From positions 1 to 64,000 of the forward strand of contig NZ_BBWZ01000019.1 of assembly GCF_001015055.1 (NCBI RefSeq): a stretch of 64,000 bases of DNA, written 5' to 3'. This stretch comes from Aneurinibacillus tyrosinisolvens (GTDB taxonomy: Bacteria; Bacillota; Bacilli; Aneurinibacillales; Aneurinibacillaceae). Numbering within the stretch: position 1 is the first letter of the stretch; each line of letters opens with the position of its first letter. Below, piece after piece: positions 42,915-52,571 of this stretch. The notes beneath the pieces were generated by a model, which worked only from the letters and a program-made list of their open reading frames with translations, was not told the origin of the DNA and did not search any database. The position numbers and the translations under genes are program-made.

Positions 42915-43897
42915 TGAAAAAAAGCTACCTTGCCGTGTTTAGCTTTTTACTCGTACTGATTGTGTCATTGCCAGTATTCTCGCCTGGTAAAGCATTTGCA
43001 ATTATCGTACCTGGTACAACACCTACTCTGTCCAACGCTAGTGATACTGGATTTTCGTATCAAAAGACAACCCCGGTGCAAAAGGGAACATTCCGAGTTA
43101 CAGCGTATAGTAACGGGATTACAGAAACAGGAAAAAAACCAGGGGATGCAGGTTATGGCGTAACCGCTTCGGGAACAACAGCTACTTCAAACCGAACTAT
43201 TGCGGTTGATCCATCAGTAATACCATTAGGATCTGTTGTGCAGATTGAGGGTTACTCAGGATATTTTATAGCGGAGGACACAGGTAGCGCAATCAAAGGG
43301 AATGACATTGATATGTTCTATGCTAATCCAGCTGACACAAAGAATTATCCTAACCCTCAAGCTAAAGTAACGATTGTTGGTACGGTTGACTTAAAAACGT
43401 TGGGCGGGACCGTGACCGGAAATGGTACAGTCGGTGGAGGAGCTGGCGGTGTTAAAGAGGCAAAGGAAGGCGAAGTTGTAACCACAGAATTTCGTCAGCA
43501 AATCCAACAAACGAAAGAGAATTCAAGCATCCTCGAAAAGTTTTTAGTAGGACAAGCAGAAAACCTCTTTAATATTGGTGGAATTAACTCTTTGCAAAAC
43601 TTAGTGTTTGGGGATCCGTATAAAGTTTGGCTTGATGATGAAAAAGAGCCCATGTTATATGCGCTGTTCTCCCAAACAGAGTTTGACAAAATCATTAAAC
43701 CGATGTGTTCGCTATTCATGGGAGCCTATGCCGTATTTGTTGTTCTGGCTATTATGCTATCCGCGTTGAAACTAGGGGTTGGAGCTCTTCGACCACAGGC
43801 TCGGGCAGACTTTTGGCAAGACATTAATATGTGGGTCCTATCTGCGTTTTTTTGTTTCCACGTTCCTATGGTTTTCAGAAATTCTATTCGGATTTAA
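42914..43897 (+). CDS. Secreted 3D-domain protein, N-terminal part of a TrbL/VirB6-like channel gene
   Basis: 327 aa as read. Signal peptide (1-30), a 3D domain (double-psi barrel; about 55-165: FRVTAYSNGITETGKK, TASGTTATSNRTIAVDPSVIPLGS, IAEDTGSAIKGNDIDMFY), Gly-rich linker, then the first membrane helices of a TrbL-like domain (MCSLFMGAYAVFVVLAIML). The frame breaks in a T7 run (43847-43853); with one T fewer it joins the next frame in register. 3D domains bind or cut peptidoglycan. Fusing one to a VirB6-like protein would combine wall opening with the channel. Confidence 0.75.
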   Translation: MKKSYLAVFSFLLVLIVSLPVFSPGKAFAIIVPGTTPTLSNASDTGFSYQKTTPVQKGTFRVTAYSNGITETGKKPGDAGYGVTASGTTATSNRTIAVDPSVIPLGSVVQIEGYSGYFIAEDTGSAIKGNDIDMFYANPADTKNYPNPQAKVTIVGTVDLKTLGGTVTGNGTVGGGAGGVKEAKEGEVVTTEFRQQIQQTKENSSILEKFLVGQAENLFNIGGINSLQNLVFGDPYKVWLDDEKEPMLYALFSQTEFDKIIKPMCSLFMGAYAVFVVLAIMLSALKLGVGALRPQARADFWQDINMWVLSAFFCFHVPMVFRNSIRI

Positions 43898-46121
43898 CGA
43901 GGGAATTGTTAATGGAATGAAAAACGTGATTACCCAACAGGGCGGGGATGTAAAAGGCGTTTCTATTATTGCCTTTGCCCAGGGGTTCTCTATCGGAGAT
44001 ATCTTCGTATTTTTAGGGGAATGGATTCTTGCCCTCTATATGAATATTATCTACGTTGCCAGAAAAATCGTGATCATGTTTTTAATGGTGCTTGCGCCAG
44101 TTGCCGCTATCTCCCTTCTTTACGCTAAAACACGATTCTTTTTTGGTGTTTGGTTTAAAGAGTATGTCGGAAATATCTTTCTACAGTCCGTTCATGCCAT
44201 TGTTCTTGGTGTATTTGCCTTAATCGCTGCGAATACAGGAGCAGGGATGATTTTCAAGTTGGGCATGCTGATTATGTTTGTTCCAGTGTCAGGCTTACTT
44301 TCTAAGTGGCTGAATATGGGAGATTCCTCTTCCATGCTGGGTCGAACAGCTGCTATGACAGGTTTAGGTTCTATCGCCTCCTTAGCCATGATGGCAAAGG
44401 GAATGAATGACCTGAGAAAAGGCGGTACAGGAAGAGTTGGCGGTTCCGGTGGAGGCACTGGTACTAATAGTGATGGTAGTGACTTAGCGAGCGATTCCGG
44501 AACAACAGGATTAACTTCTCTGATGACAGGCGGAAACTCTGCTGGTTGGGGTAGGCTCAAGCGAATGAGCGGAATGATTGGTATGGGTACAGGAGCCCTT
44601 GCCGGTTCTGTTCTCGGCCCAATGGGTGCTGCGGTAGGCGGAGGTATCGGTAAAAAAGTCGGTGAACTAGCCCCTCAATTAGCTCGTCAGGTAGCAGTGG
44701 GTGGAGTGACGGGAGCGATGGATGCCTTTCAGGGGATCCGTAATTTGCCAAACCGCGCACAAAATCCAACAGGAAATGTGATTTCAGATACCTTATCCGG
44801 TGCGAAAGAAGCCTGGAATGATTTATCTCTACGACGAGAAACTGCGGGTAGAGTGGGTGAATTGGTCGGCGGTATGGTTGGTTTGGGTTCGCAAGGGCGT
44901 GCTCTCGGACAGATGATGTCGGGTGTTAGTCGGGAACGAATCATGGATCAGGAATACGGAAACCGCGATTTACAAGATTACGCTTCAAAGTATCCAGGCT
45001 CCAATGTTCAATGGAGACAGAATAGCAATGGTTCTGCTTTTTACCGTCAAGATACAGACGGAAACTGGCAACAGATAAGCCCAACGGGTGCAGCAGACTC
45101 ATCTCTGAAAAATGGCGAGGAACGACGGATTGATTATCAATTCAATAATCGTTCGCCGTGGATTCGTCAAGAAAACGGCTCCTATACATTAGGTACAACT
45201 AATCCAAGTTTCTCCCCTGGTGCACGCGCACAAGGCATTGGTACAAATGCTTATGGTGGAGCCGGTTCCGTTGCTCGTACAGCTGGTACGGTCATGAATT
45301 CAGCAGGTGCCGCAGGTAATACAATGGGCACAGTTGCCAGCATGACAGGCGCCACTAACGCCGCAGTGGAGAACATTGCTGAACAGATTTTGAGCGGGAC
45401 AGCACAGGTAGCAAGCACATCACATGCACCAGATATAAATGTTGGCTCTCAAAATCCATTACAAGCTTCTACTCCAACGGTCGGCAGCCAGTCAGCAACA
45501 GTGGCAACACCAGGAGCAACACCGTCTATGACGGGAGCATCACCAGCACCAACTTCGGTAAATCCGGCAGACGGTGGTTCGTTAGCCCATGTCGCAGGCT
45601 CGAATCCTACAGTTAATCCATCTTCAACTACAGTAGGAGTGAATTCTAGTCCTTCCCCAGTACTGGTAGCGGGAACAGGAGAAACAGGTTCGGCAAGTCC
45701 AATTCCTTCGGGACCATCTCCTTCTGCTTCTTCATCTGCACCTCCTGTATCATCGGGTGTGCCACATGCGCCAGCGGGAACAGTTGGAGAAATCGTGAGT
45801 CACCATGTACAAGGACAATCAACTCCTGTTTATGATACACGCCAGGTAGTAGGGCTTGCAGGTTCAACAGCTCAACTTGCCCGAACTTCGGGAGCTTATG
45901 TGGTCGGTGCAGACGGACAGCAGTTTGATGATCGACGCATCAATCCAGCTTCTATCAATCCAGATGCTTACTTTGCTAATAACACGCAAGGACGAGGCGA
46001 CCAACGTTCAGGACAAGATAGAATGGCTGATGTAGTGCATTCTGTTGGTGTCGGTACAGCACAGGCATGGACACGTTCTACTGCCTTAGTAAGACCAAAT
46101 AGGCATCGTGGTGTGGTTTAA
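43853..46121 (+). CDS. TrbL/VirB6-like polytopic channel protein, C-terminal part
   Basis: Reading from the T7 run: about five membrane helices (VSTFLWFSEILFGFNEGIVNG; IFVFLGEWILALYMNIIYVA; IVIMFLMVLAPVAAISLLYA; FLQSVHAIVLGVFALIAA; MLIMFVPVSGLLSKWL), then a 500-residue Gly/Ser/Thr/Ala-rich tail with glycine-zipper-like GTGALAGSVLGPMGAAVGGGIGKK. VirB6/TrbL proteins form the inner membrane pore of type IV secretion. No ribosome site supports an independent start; an ATG at 43779 lies within the previous gene and encodes non-family sequence. Confidence 0.75.
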
Positions 46122-46151
46122 GAGGGGGAGGTCACACCTCCTCCTTTTTTT
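46122..46151 (+). terminator. Internal terminator-like hairpin
   Basis: GGGGGAGGT/ACCTCCTCC with T7 before the M23 gene ribosome site. Confidence 0.65.
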
Positions 46152-46178
46152 GTAACAGAAAGTTGAGGTGAATACCCT

Positions 46179-47723
46179 ATGTCTTTATATGATGACCAAA
46201 ATTCACAAGATATCGGGAAACAAGCAGCAGATGACATGAAACGCCACGGGAAGAGAGCTGGACGTTTAGGTTTAAAAGCACTTCGAAGTAAACTAGGGAA
46301 GAAATTTGCAAAGTTAGTCGCTTCTCTTCTTAAAACAATCATTACTAAACTGGTAGGCATTCTTGTCTCATTTTTAGGGGTATATGGCACGATTATTCTC
46401 ATTGCTGCTTTAACTTTCCTGGCTATACTTTCTAGTATCCCGGGGGCCGACTGGTATCTTGATGATACATCCAGATCGGCTGAGCAAGTCGCAATGGATA
46501 AAGCATACGAGGACTCTTACCGCGACCAAGCAGATTCAAGCGTGGAGGAAATCGGACCCATCCGTTCGGACTTTGACTGGAAACAAGATTTTACGAGAAT
46601 CGTAAAGCCGAGCTGGGCCATCGGCGTTTCTATTGCCCGTTATAAAATGGTAACAAATTTGGACGGGAAACCGGAATACCCAGACGCAGCGGCGTTATAC
46701 GCTGCCCTTAAGCCAAAATTTAGTTATACGACCATATCAGATGATGTGGAAAGATGGAAAACCGTTGTGGTTTGTTGCCCGCCAAACGGAGGTAAATGCA
46801 CAACGACCATTACATACAAAACCAAGCCTCGTCCAGCTCACAAAGTACTGACCAATGTATGGACTGGTTATGGAGATGTACCAGTTAAACCATTAAAGAA
46901 ATATTGGCTAGGAACTGAAAACGAAGATCAAATACAAAACAATGAGGGTAGCACAAATAAGGAATCCTATCGCAAAATTTCAGAAACATCGAGCGAAAAT
47001 TGTACAACAACCGTCTGGTATCAATATGAAAATACGGAAGTGAATGACCTGGCATCACCAGATTTAAAAGAAGATCCTCCACGTATAGCCAACATTCTGA
47101 TAGCGAATGGGGTCAAAGAAGCAGATGTGCCGGTCATCTATCAATGGACTGCCGCTGCCGATCCTCTTGACAGCAGTATGAAATTCTTTGCGGGTAACTT
47201 TGCAGGTGTGAATCTAAATGATTCGTACACCAATTATGATAACTGGGATATGGGCGATATTCCTCAGCAGGATGCAGTGAACGGGTGGGTATGGCCGATG
47301 CCAGATTCCATTGGCAGGTTGAATTCTCCTTTTGGTATGCGTTGGGGAAAATTGCACGCGGGAATTGATACAGGTGGAAAAAATTATAAAGGCAAATCTG
47401 TAGTGGCTGCTAGAGATGGCGTCGTCTTTTACATCTATTATTCCAATAGTTATGGAAATATGGTGATGATTCAGCACGATAACGGACTTCAAACGAGATA
47501 TGCACATTTAATGGACGGCTCGATTATGGTTCATGAAGGAGAAAAAGTAACCGCTGGAACCGTGATTGCAAGGGAAGGGAATTCAGGTAAAGACGCTAAG
47601 GGAAATCCCCACGCTTGGCATCTACATTTCGAAGTTGTCAAAGCTGGCAAATTTGATAGAACACCAGCAGCAAGCTCACACCCCGTAAATCCACTTCTTT
47701 ATATTGGTGGGGCAGCTAGGTAG
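46179..47723 (+). CDS. Membrane-anchored M23 (LytM) peptidase of the conjugation system
   Basis: 514 aa. Cytosolic basic N-terminus (about 1-50), one membrane helix (about 63-88), an extracellular middle region, and a C-terminal M23 metallopeptidase domain (about 370-505) with zinc ligands in HAGIDTGG and HAWHLHFEVV, around a YGNMVMIQHDNGLQTRYAHL core. It cuts peptide cross-bridges in the cell wall so the secretion channel can pass. Gram-positive conjugation systems usually encode such VirB1-like hydrolases. GAGGTGAAT upstream. Confidence 0.88.
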   Translation: MSLYDDQNSQDIGKQAADDMKRHGKRAGRLGLKALRSKLGKKFAKLVASLLKTIITKLVGILVSFLGVYGTIILIAALTFLAILSSIPGADWYLDDTSRSAEQVAMDKAYEDSYRDQADSSVEEIGPIRSDFDWKQDFTRIVKPSWAIGVSIARYKMVTNLDGKPEYPDAAALYAALKPKFSYTTISDDVERWKTVVVCCPPNGGKCTTTITYKTKPRPAHKVLTNVWTGYGDVPVKPLKKYWLGTENEDQIQNNEGSTNKESYRKISETSSENCTTTVWYQYENTEVNDLASPDLKEDPPRIANILIANGVKEADVPVIYQWTAAADPLDSSMKFFAGNFAGVNLNDSYTNYDNWDMGDIPQQDAVNGWVWPMPDSIGRLNSPFGMRWGKLHAGIDTGGKNYKGKSVVAARDGVVFYIYYSNSYGNMVMIQHDNGLQTRYAHLMDGSIMVHEGEKVTAGTVIAREGNSGKDAKGNPHAWHLHFEVVKAGKFDRTPAASSHPVNPLLYIGGAAR

Positions 47724-47737
47724 AAAGGAGAAAAATT

Positions 47738-48217
47738 ATGGTAAAGTTTACCTCATTGTTTGAGCAATTTCTTCGTCTATTGCAATTGGTCGGAATTCCG
47801 CTTATGGGTTCGTTGTTTTTGATAGGATTGCTTTTGCTCCTGACATCGGGCAAAAATCCGAAGCGGAAGCGGGCAGGTTTCGTCATGACGATTTTCTTCT
47901 TCTTCGGCACTCTAGCAGTTGCTTATGTGCCAGCTCTTGTTTATACCTATCAAACCGAAACGCCTCTATACGTGGCTGAACATAAAACGGTTAACGATAT
48001 GGTTGGTGGTTCTACTACCATAGGGAATTCTTTGTTTAAGGCTATTTGGTATCTAGCTGTACCAGTATGTGCCACGATTGCTTACGTTGGGTTAGTAATT
48101 CGTTTTGAAACAGCCAAAAATCCTCAACGCGCAAGAATCGGTTTGGGACTCATCATGTTCTCTCCGCTGGTTCTTGGAGTAGCCTATTTTGTTCCTTCCT
48201 TGCTCTCCTATTTATAA
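47738..48217 (+). CDS. Four-helix membrane protein of the secretion operon
   Basis: 159 aa; helices at about 20-42, 55-75, 102-124 and 132-155. The two halves are alike: LIGLLLLLTSGKNPKRKRAGFVMTIFF and VGLVIRFETAKNPQRARIGLGLIMF each carry a helix, a basic NPxRxR loop and a helix, so the gene arose by internal duplication. GAAAGGAG upstream, 14 bp after the M23 gene. Function unknown, likely accessory to transfer. Confidence 0.7.
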   Translation: MVKFTSLFEQFLRLLQLVGIPLMGSLFLIGLLLLLTSGKNPKRKRAGFVMTIFFFFGTLAVAYVPALVYTYQTETPLYVAEHKTVNDMVGGSTTIGNSLFKAIWYLAVPVCATIAYVGLVIRFETAKNPQRARIGLGLIMFSPLVLGVAYFVPSLLSYL

Positions 48218-48245
48218 GGGCGAGTAAGAATATGCCAGGGTAAAA

Positions 48246-48276
48246 CCGGCGGGATCCACCCGCCGGATTATTTATC
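48246..48276 (+). terminator. Strong GC hairpin after the membrane protein
   Basis: CCGGCGGG/CCCGCCGG, followed by ATTATTTAT and not a pure T-run. Confidence 0.55.
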
Positions 48277-48301
48277 ACATAGATATACATTATTTTAAAA
48301 A

Positions 48302-49123
48302 TTGAGGGGGATCGTCTTTACGAAGAAGGGGCTGCACAAGGCTTTAGCATTATCCATGATTTTAGGGTTAAGCACGACATTCATTACTTCTCAAGCTTCA
48401 GCACAAACGGTTTTCGGCGTTGAATGGGATGAAAACTATAAGTGGGGTGACTTGCAATATAATGGCGGCACCATTACTCCGATACAATCCGAACCGCAAT
48501 ATACGCCTGTAGAAGAAATGGTTCAGGAGGATGTAACGCCAGAAGAGAGGGTTGTTGATTTTGGCATTCACGAGGCAAAGGTAGTGGAGTATCTGACAAA
48601 TGTAACCTTACGAACCATCACTGATGTTCGGTTAAGTGGAAAGTTCGCCAATTTCAAAGCTGGGTTTGCTCGTACCATTGCTGCTGAACGCGCCTACCTG
48701 GACCGTGTTTTGAACAATGAGCAAAAGGGAAATCTCACCGAAATGGTAACGGATATCCAATCTAATACGGATGTTAATAGTCCGGAAGTAAAAGCGTTGT
48801 TCAATGATAGAAACTTTATTGTGTTTAAGAAGAATAATGTGTATTCTCTTGTTCAAGCCCGTTCTGTAAATAGGATGACGTATGTAAATTTCATTGATTT
48901 AGGAACAACCATTGTAAAATTCCCGAATTACAGCGTGGATGCCAAGAAAAAGACGATAAGCTTTGTGTATAACAAACAAAAGAAGGTTATCCCTTTTGTA
49001 TTAATTAATGATACTGCCCCGCAATCCCGATATGTAAAGCTCGTTGATGTACAGAAAGCGGTTGGTTTGAAGGTTCAGGTCAATAAAAACAACGATAGAG
49101 AATATATCGTTTTGTCTAAGTAA
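48302..49123 (+). CDS. Secreted protein with copper-amine-oxidase-like C-terminus; unclear start
   Basis: About 265-273 aa; signal peptide (ending SQASAQT), helical middle, and a C-terminal YVKLVDVQKAVGLKVQVNKNNDREYIVL that matches the small beta-hairpin repeat found at the end of copper amine oxidase N-terminal (stalk) domain proteins. The only standard start is TTG at 48302, which is itself within the GAGGGGGAT ribosome site; the codons after that site are ATC, GTC, TTT and ACG. Either a non-standard start is used or a base is altered. Last gene of the secretion operon. Confidence 0.65.
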   Translation: MRGIVFTKKGLHKALALSMILGLSTTFITSQASAQTVFGVEWDENYKWGDLQYNGGTITPIQSEPQYTPVEEMVQEDVTPEERVVDFGIHEAKVVEYLTNVTLRTITDVRLSGKFANFKAGFARTIAAERAYLDRVLNNEQKGNLTEMVTDIQSNTDVNSPEVKALFNDRNFIVFKKNNVYSLVQARSVNRMTYVNFIDLGTTIVKFPNYSVDAKKKTISFVYNKQKKVIPFVLINDTAPQSRYVKLVDVQKAVGLKVQVNKNNDREYIVLSK

Positions 49124-49142
49124 TACGTCTAATTTATTTAAT

Positions 49143-49184
49143 GAAAGAGGGTTTTGCAGCTGTTTAGCTGTAAAGCTCTTTTTT
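49143..49184 (+). terminator. Intrinsic terminator of the secretion operon
   Basis: AAAGAG...GCAGCT/AGCTG...GCTCTTT with T6. Confidence 0.65.
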
Positions 49185-49302
49185 CTTTATATAAACCTGT
49201 CCAGGATGTGTGTAACTGAGGGTTTTCATGATATACTACCCACATCTAGTAACAATTTCCTATATATGGTACTAATTATGGAAAAATATTCTGAAACCCT
49301 AT

Positions 49303-49331
49303 TGTGTTTTTAAAATACATGTATTAAAATA
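49303..49331 (+). promoter_or_regulatory. Candidate promoter of the Rad52-like gene
   Basis: TTGTGT, 17-bp spacer, TAAAAT, 24 bp before the start. Confidence 0.35.
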
Positions 49332-49354
49332 AACACTCAAGAGGAGGGATTGCT

Positions 49355-49966
49355 TTGGATCACAACGAAAAGCAACGGTTGTTCAAAGAAATCATAGAGA
49401 AATTAAAGGAACCGTTCCCGCCTGGCACAGTGGAATTCAGAGATTCTAAAGCCGCAGCTAAGGGAAGCGGTGCTTATATACGAGTTCAGCCCTATATTCA
49501 TAAGTTAAATGAAGAAGCTGGTTTATATTGGTCATGGAAGGATGGAAAGACAGAGATTTATCATGAAGATGACATGGTTCAATACACCGGTATTTTACGA
49601 ATTTTAGATGCTGAACGAGAAGGCATTGGATTTAGCAAACTTCAACGTTATAACGATACGGGAAAAATCGCTAATCTCAAGGAAGCTATTAAATCGGCTC
49701 GATCAGATGCTCTACGTGACGCAGCAGATCATTTTGAGATGGGATGGCGGGACTTAGCTCCCTATCGAGAATGGGCGTCTAATCCAGGTTCAGGATTGGA
49801 TGGTTATTCGAAACCTAATAACAATAGCCACACTTCTACTAAAAGTGAACTGATTTGCATGAAGTGTCGTATACCTTTACAGGAAAAAGATTTAGAGCTC
49901 AAGAAGCAATATCGGCTCACCTATAATTATTGCGAAGTACATATACCACCTCACCTCAGAAAATAG
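49355..49966 (+). CDS. Rad52/Rad22-like single-strand annealing protein
   Basis: 203 aa. Residues 15-150 follow the Rad52-type pattern: PFPPGTVEFRDSKAAAKGSGAYIRVQPYIHKLNEEAG, then DDMVQYTGILRI and the conserved ARSDALRDAADHFEMGWRDLAPY (the SDAlKRAa-kfGiGRYLY segment). The C-terminal part has a CMKC...YNYCEVH zinc-like pair. Such proteins anneal complementary single strands and help plasmid or phage recombination. TTG start with GAGGAGGGA upstream. Heads a unit of small genes. Confidence 0.75.
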   Translation: MDHNEKQRLFKEIIEKLKEPFPPGTVEFRDSKAAAKGSGAYIRVQPYIHKLNEEAGLYWSWKDGKTEIYHEDDMVQYTGILRILDAEREGIGFSKLQRYNDTGKIANLKEAIKSARSDALRDAADHFEMGWRDLAPYREWASNPGSGLDGYSKPNNNSHTSTKSELICMKCRIPLQEKDLELKKQYRLTYNYCEVHIPPHLRK

Positions 49967-49988
49967 AAGATAGAATAGGATGATATAA

Positions 49989-50573
49989 ATGAAGATGACA
50001 AAACAACCCAAAAAGGCATTAATTCCTACGTGCTCTTTATGCAGTAATTTTGATCCGCTCCGCTCCGTATGCAAGTTGAATGATGAGCAACGGCAGGGAC
50101 CCTCCTCAGAATTTGCAAAGACATGTAAGGAGAACGGAGACTTTATTCGCTATCTCTATGTTCTTCCGGATACCTTTAATTATTATGAACAAGATGAATT
50201 GGTACCGTCTGGTTGGCAGTATGATTTATCGAAAGTACCAAATGATCCGGTGAATCAACTCCCCATGATTGTTTATACAAGAAGAGGAGCTGAACGGCCG
50301 GTGCCTGCTAATGAGTCAGCGGTGCTTCGCACGCATCCTGCTTTTGGCGTACCCCTTGCACTCACGTATCAAGGGCAGCGAGAATTGATTTTCTTATATG
50401 GCGTGGATAATGCTAAACGGGAAGCTGACAAGGTGAACGTGGAACTAACTGTTCTGCCACAGGAAGAAGGGTGGGAAGGTATCCAACCGCAAAGAAGTAC
50501 ATATGAAGCGCAGTATCGTGCGGAGCAAAGTGGCGCAACGCCCTGGCTAAGTGATGCCAATGAAGACTGGTAA
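49989..50573 (+). CDS. Cysteine-cluster protein of unknown function
   Basis: 194 aa. An N-terminal set CSLCSNFDPLRSVCKLNDEQ...FAKTCKENG (about 15-45) has the C-x2-C-x9-C-x19-C form of small metal or Fe-S sites. Rest unassigned. 22 bp after the Rad52-like gene. The ribosome site is weak (AATAGGATG). Confidence 0.6.
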   Translation: MKMTKQPKKALIPTCSLCSNFDPLRSVCKLNDEQRQGPSSEFAKTCKENGDFIRYLYVLPDTFNYYEQDELVPSGWQYDLSKVPNDPVNQLPMIVYTRRGAERPVPANESAVLRTHPAFGVPLALTYQGQRELIFLYGVDNAKREADKVNVELTVLPQEEGWEGIQPQRSTYEAQYRAEQSGATPWLSDANEDW

Positions 50574-50654
50574 GTTTCATGCATCTCTTCATAGGGAAAG
50601 GTTACTAGGTTGCTTGATACCAGCAAAGTTTTTTACTAAGCCCTTAAAGGCTAG

Positions 50655-50683
50655 TTGAAAATAAAAAATTACTATACTATATT
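50655..50683 (+). promoter_or_regulatory. Promoter
   Basis: TTGAAA, 17-bp spacer, TATATT, before the 50722 gene group. Confidence 0.5.
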
Positions 50684-50721
50684 GTTTTAATTATCGTTAA
50701 TTTTGAAAGAGGAGGCTTACC

Positions 50722-51060
50722 GTGACCAAATTGGTATCAAATCCAGAGAAGTACTCGTTGGCGATTTCTTGGGTCGAGTGGCCCGTTCCGCCTACATCAA
50801 AGTATGAGCTTAACCGTGATGAAATTAATCAATACATGAAGGGGAAATTCGCAGAAGCCAAAAGAACCGCTAGAAAAGAGGCTGTTGAACGATTTGGTGA
50901 AATGGATTTTGATTTCCCCAATTTTGAACCAACACCTGGGGAACGTGCGGCTTTGGACTTTGTAAAACTAAAAGAACAAGCGCTTGTTGCTCAGGCTAAG
51001 ATGGAAATAATCGACTATATATATGAACTACTTCTTACAGCGGAGGAAAAGCCGCTATAA
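50722..51060 (+). CDS. Small soluble unknown protein
   Basis: 112 aa, helical, charged (EAKRTARKEAVERFGEMDFDFPNFEPTPGERAALDF). GTG start with GAGGAGGC upstream. First of a chain of closely packed small genes (50722-52907). No family recognised. Confidence 0.6.
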   Translation: MTKLVSNPEKYSLAISWVEWPVPPTSKYELNRDEINQYMKGKFAEAKRTARKEAVERFGEMDFDFPNFEPTPGERAALDFVKLKEQALVAQAKMEIIDYIYELLLTAEEKPL

Positions 51061-51075
51061 GGTGGGGGGGTCACG

Positions 51076-51366
51076 TTGGACAGTTTAAATGAATTAAATT
51101 TTAGAGCCAATCTCATTGGGACGCTATTGAAGCTTTATAAGAAATATAAGGAATCAGGGCAAGACCAGGAATTTTCGTTGGAACGCTGTATCGTAAAGTA
51201 CACTTCTGAAACCGGGCTGGAAGTTAGTGTGCCCAAAGCTAAAATCATTGTGACGGATTACCGATATGATACAGTACAACTTGCACCGTCTATCCGAAAC
51301 GCAGGTGATATTCCTTATTTCTGGCTTGAGCGGTTAGCGGAAGGTGATCTGATTGCAGGAAGCTAA
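51076..51366 (+). CDS. Small soluble unknown protein
   Basis: 96 aa; TTG start after GGTGGGGGGG. Overlaps the next gene by 14 bp, so translationally coupled. No family recognised. Confidence 0.55.
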   Translation: MDSLNELNFRANLIGTLLKLYKKYKESGQDQEFSLERCIVKYTSETGLEVSVPKAKIIVTDYRYDTVQLAPSIRNAGDIPYFWLERLAEGDLIAGS

Positions 51367-51973
51367 AGCAGCTTTCCAAACTTTATTTCTCGAATCTTTA
51401 TACAACACGGTGTCAGAATATATTTCTAAATACAACATAGGAAAAGACCGAAAAGAGAGTTTAAGTATTGGAAAAATTATTGAATCTGAAATCAAACGTA
51501 TGATTAAGGAGGATATTCCGTTTCCTTGTAATCCTGCTCGCAGAGTTACACGGCATAAAAAAGGCGGAAAGTATGAACAAAAACGATCAACTGTAAATCT
51601 ACGTCCCTCAGACTTTTCCTATTTTAATGAGGAATTAAGCAAACGGGCTGAGGAACAATTTCAGGAAACAGTGCAAATTACAGGTGTTACTGCTTATGGA
51701 AATATCGCTTTGTACTTTTTCTGCAAGAGAAATGGGCTCCCAATAAAGGACGAGTCGTATTTCTCGGATGAAGGGATTTTAGATACACCTGAATATGAAA
51801 GAGAACAAGCTTTGGCGAGTCTAATAGCAATGAAAAAATTACTTGGTCGCAGAGCCACAGTTAGGGAATGGAAAGAATTAAGAAAAGAGGTCGTAGGCCC
51901 TTCCTATTCCAAATTGGTATCCATGTTCGATTCGTATTCAAATGCCTGGGAAGAGGCAGAGAAGGAACAATGA
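51353..51973 (+). CDS. Unknown protein, helical, basic
   Basis: 206 aa, TTG start with GGAAGGTGATC upstream within the previous gene. Basic stretch RRVTRHKKGGKYEQKR at about 65-80; C-terminal MKKLLGRRATVREWKELRKEV resembles a homing-endonuclease-associated repeat (HNH-associated, GxxATVREWxxL), suggesting DNA binding. Stop overlaps the next ATG. Confidence 0.55.
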   Translation: MQEAKAAFQTLFLESLYNTVSEYISKYNIGKDRKESLSIGKIIESEIKRMIKEDIPFPCNPARRVTRHKKGGKYEQKRSTVNLRPSDFSYFNEELSKRAEEQFQETVQITGVTAYGNIALYFFCKRNGLPIKDESYFSDEGILDTPEYEREQALASLIAMKKLLGRRATVREWKELRKEVVGPSYSKLVSMFDSYSNAWEEAEKEQ

Positions 51974-52542
51974 TAAAGAAATATAAAACACTGGGATACA
52001 GCCTGGTAGGAATGATTCTATCCGCTTATTGTTTGATGATTGGTACTGAGCCAGTTTCTATGTTTTGGTTTCTTCTCTTAATGAGCGCAGGAGTGTTTTC
52101 CGTTGTCGTGTACCAAACTCGAAAAGGAGTTCCGGTCAAACAAGCTCCAAAACAGCTGAACCAGAAGAGGAAACGTCCGATTTTACAAGATGTACATGAG
52201 AAAAAAGAGACCATAGCGGATCCTGAAAAGAAAACCATGCATCAAAATGAAGAATCAAAATGCCTAATCTTCACCATTCAGCTTGTTGTTCGTTCCGATG
52301 ATACAGAGTACCCGTTTCAAAATCTAAAACGTAGCATCGAGGAAGTGCTGGAATTTCAAAGTGGGGAAGGCCTACAATGGAGCCTTTTGGAAACACAGGA
52401 AACAGGTCCAAATCGAATCAATGCTACGATTAAGTTGGATGGCGAACCGGGCGTTTTAAAGGTCGCCAAAGGCTGGTTATTCGCTTCTATTGAGGAGCAA
52501 TGGCAAGGGCAAGAAGAAATTATTCTTAAGGAAATTACATGA
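51970..52542 (+). CDS. Membrane protein with cytosolic domain
   Basis: 190 aa. Two N-terminal membrane helices (about 7-25 and 31-50), a basic linker, and a C-terminal alpha/beta domain (about 95-188). ATG overlaps the stop of the previous gene (ATGATAA). No family recognised. Confidence 0.6.
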   Translation: MIKKYKTLGYSLVGMILSAYCLMIGTEPVSMFWFLLLMSAGVFSVVVYQTRKGVPVKQAPKQLNQKRKRPILQDVHEKKETIADPEKKTMHQNEESKCLIFTIQLVVRSDDTEYPFQNLKRSIEEVLEFQSGEGLQWSLLETQETGPNRINATIKLDGEPGVLKVAKGWLFASIEEQWQGQEEIILKEIT

Positions 52543-52571
52543 TATATAAATGAAACGAAGGAGAGAGAAAT

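Noticed and set aside
43779-43900. Independent start of the TrbL-like gene at ATG 43779
   Set aside because: The residues encoded there (MELFDHRLGQTFGKTL) are an out-of-frame reading of the upstream gene, and no ribosome site precedes it.
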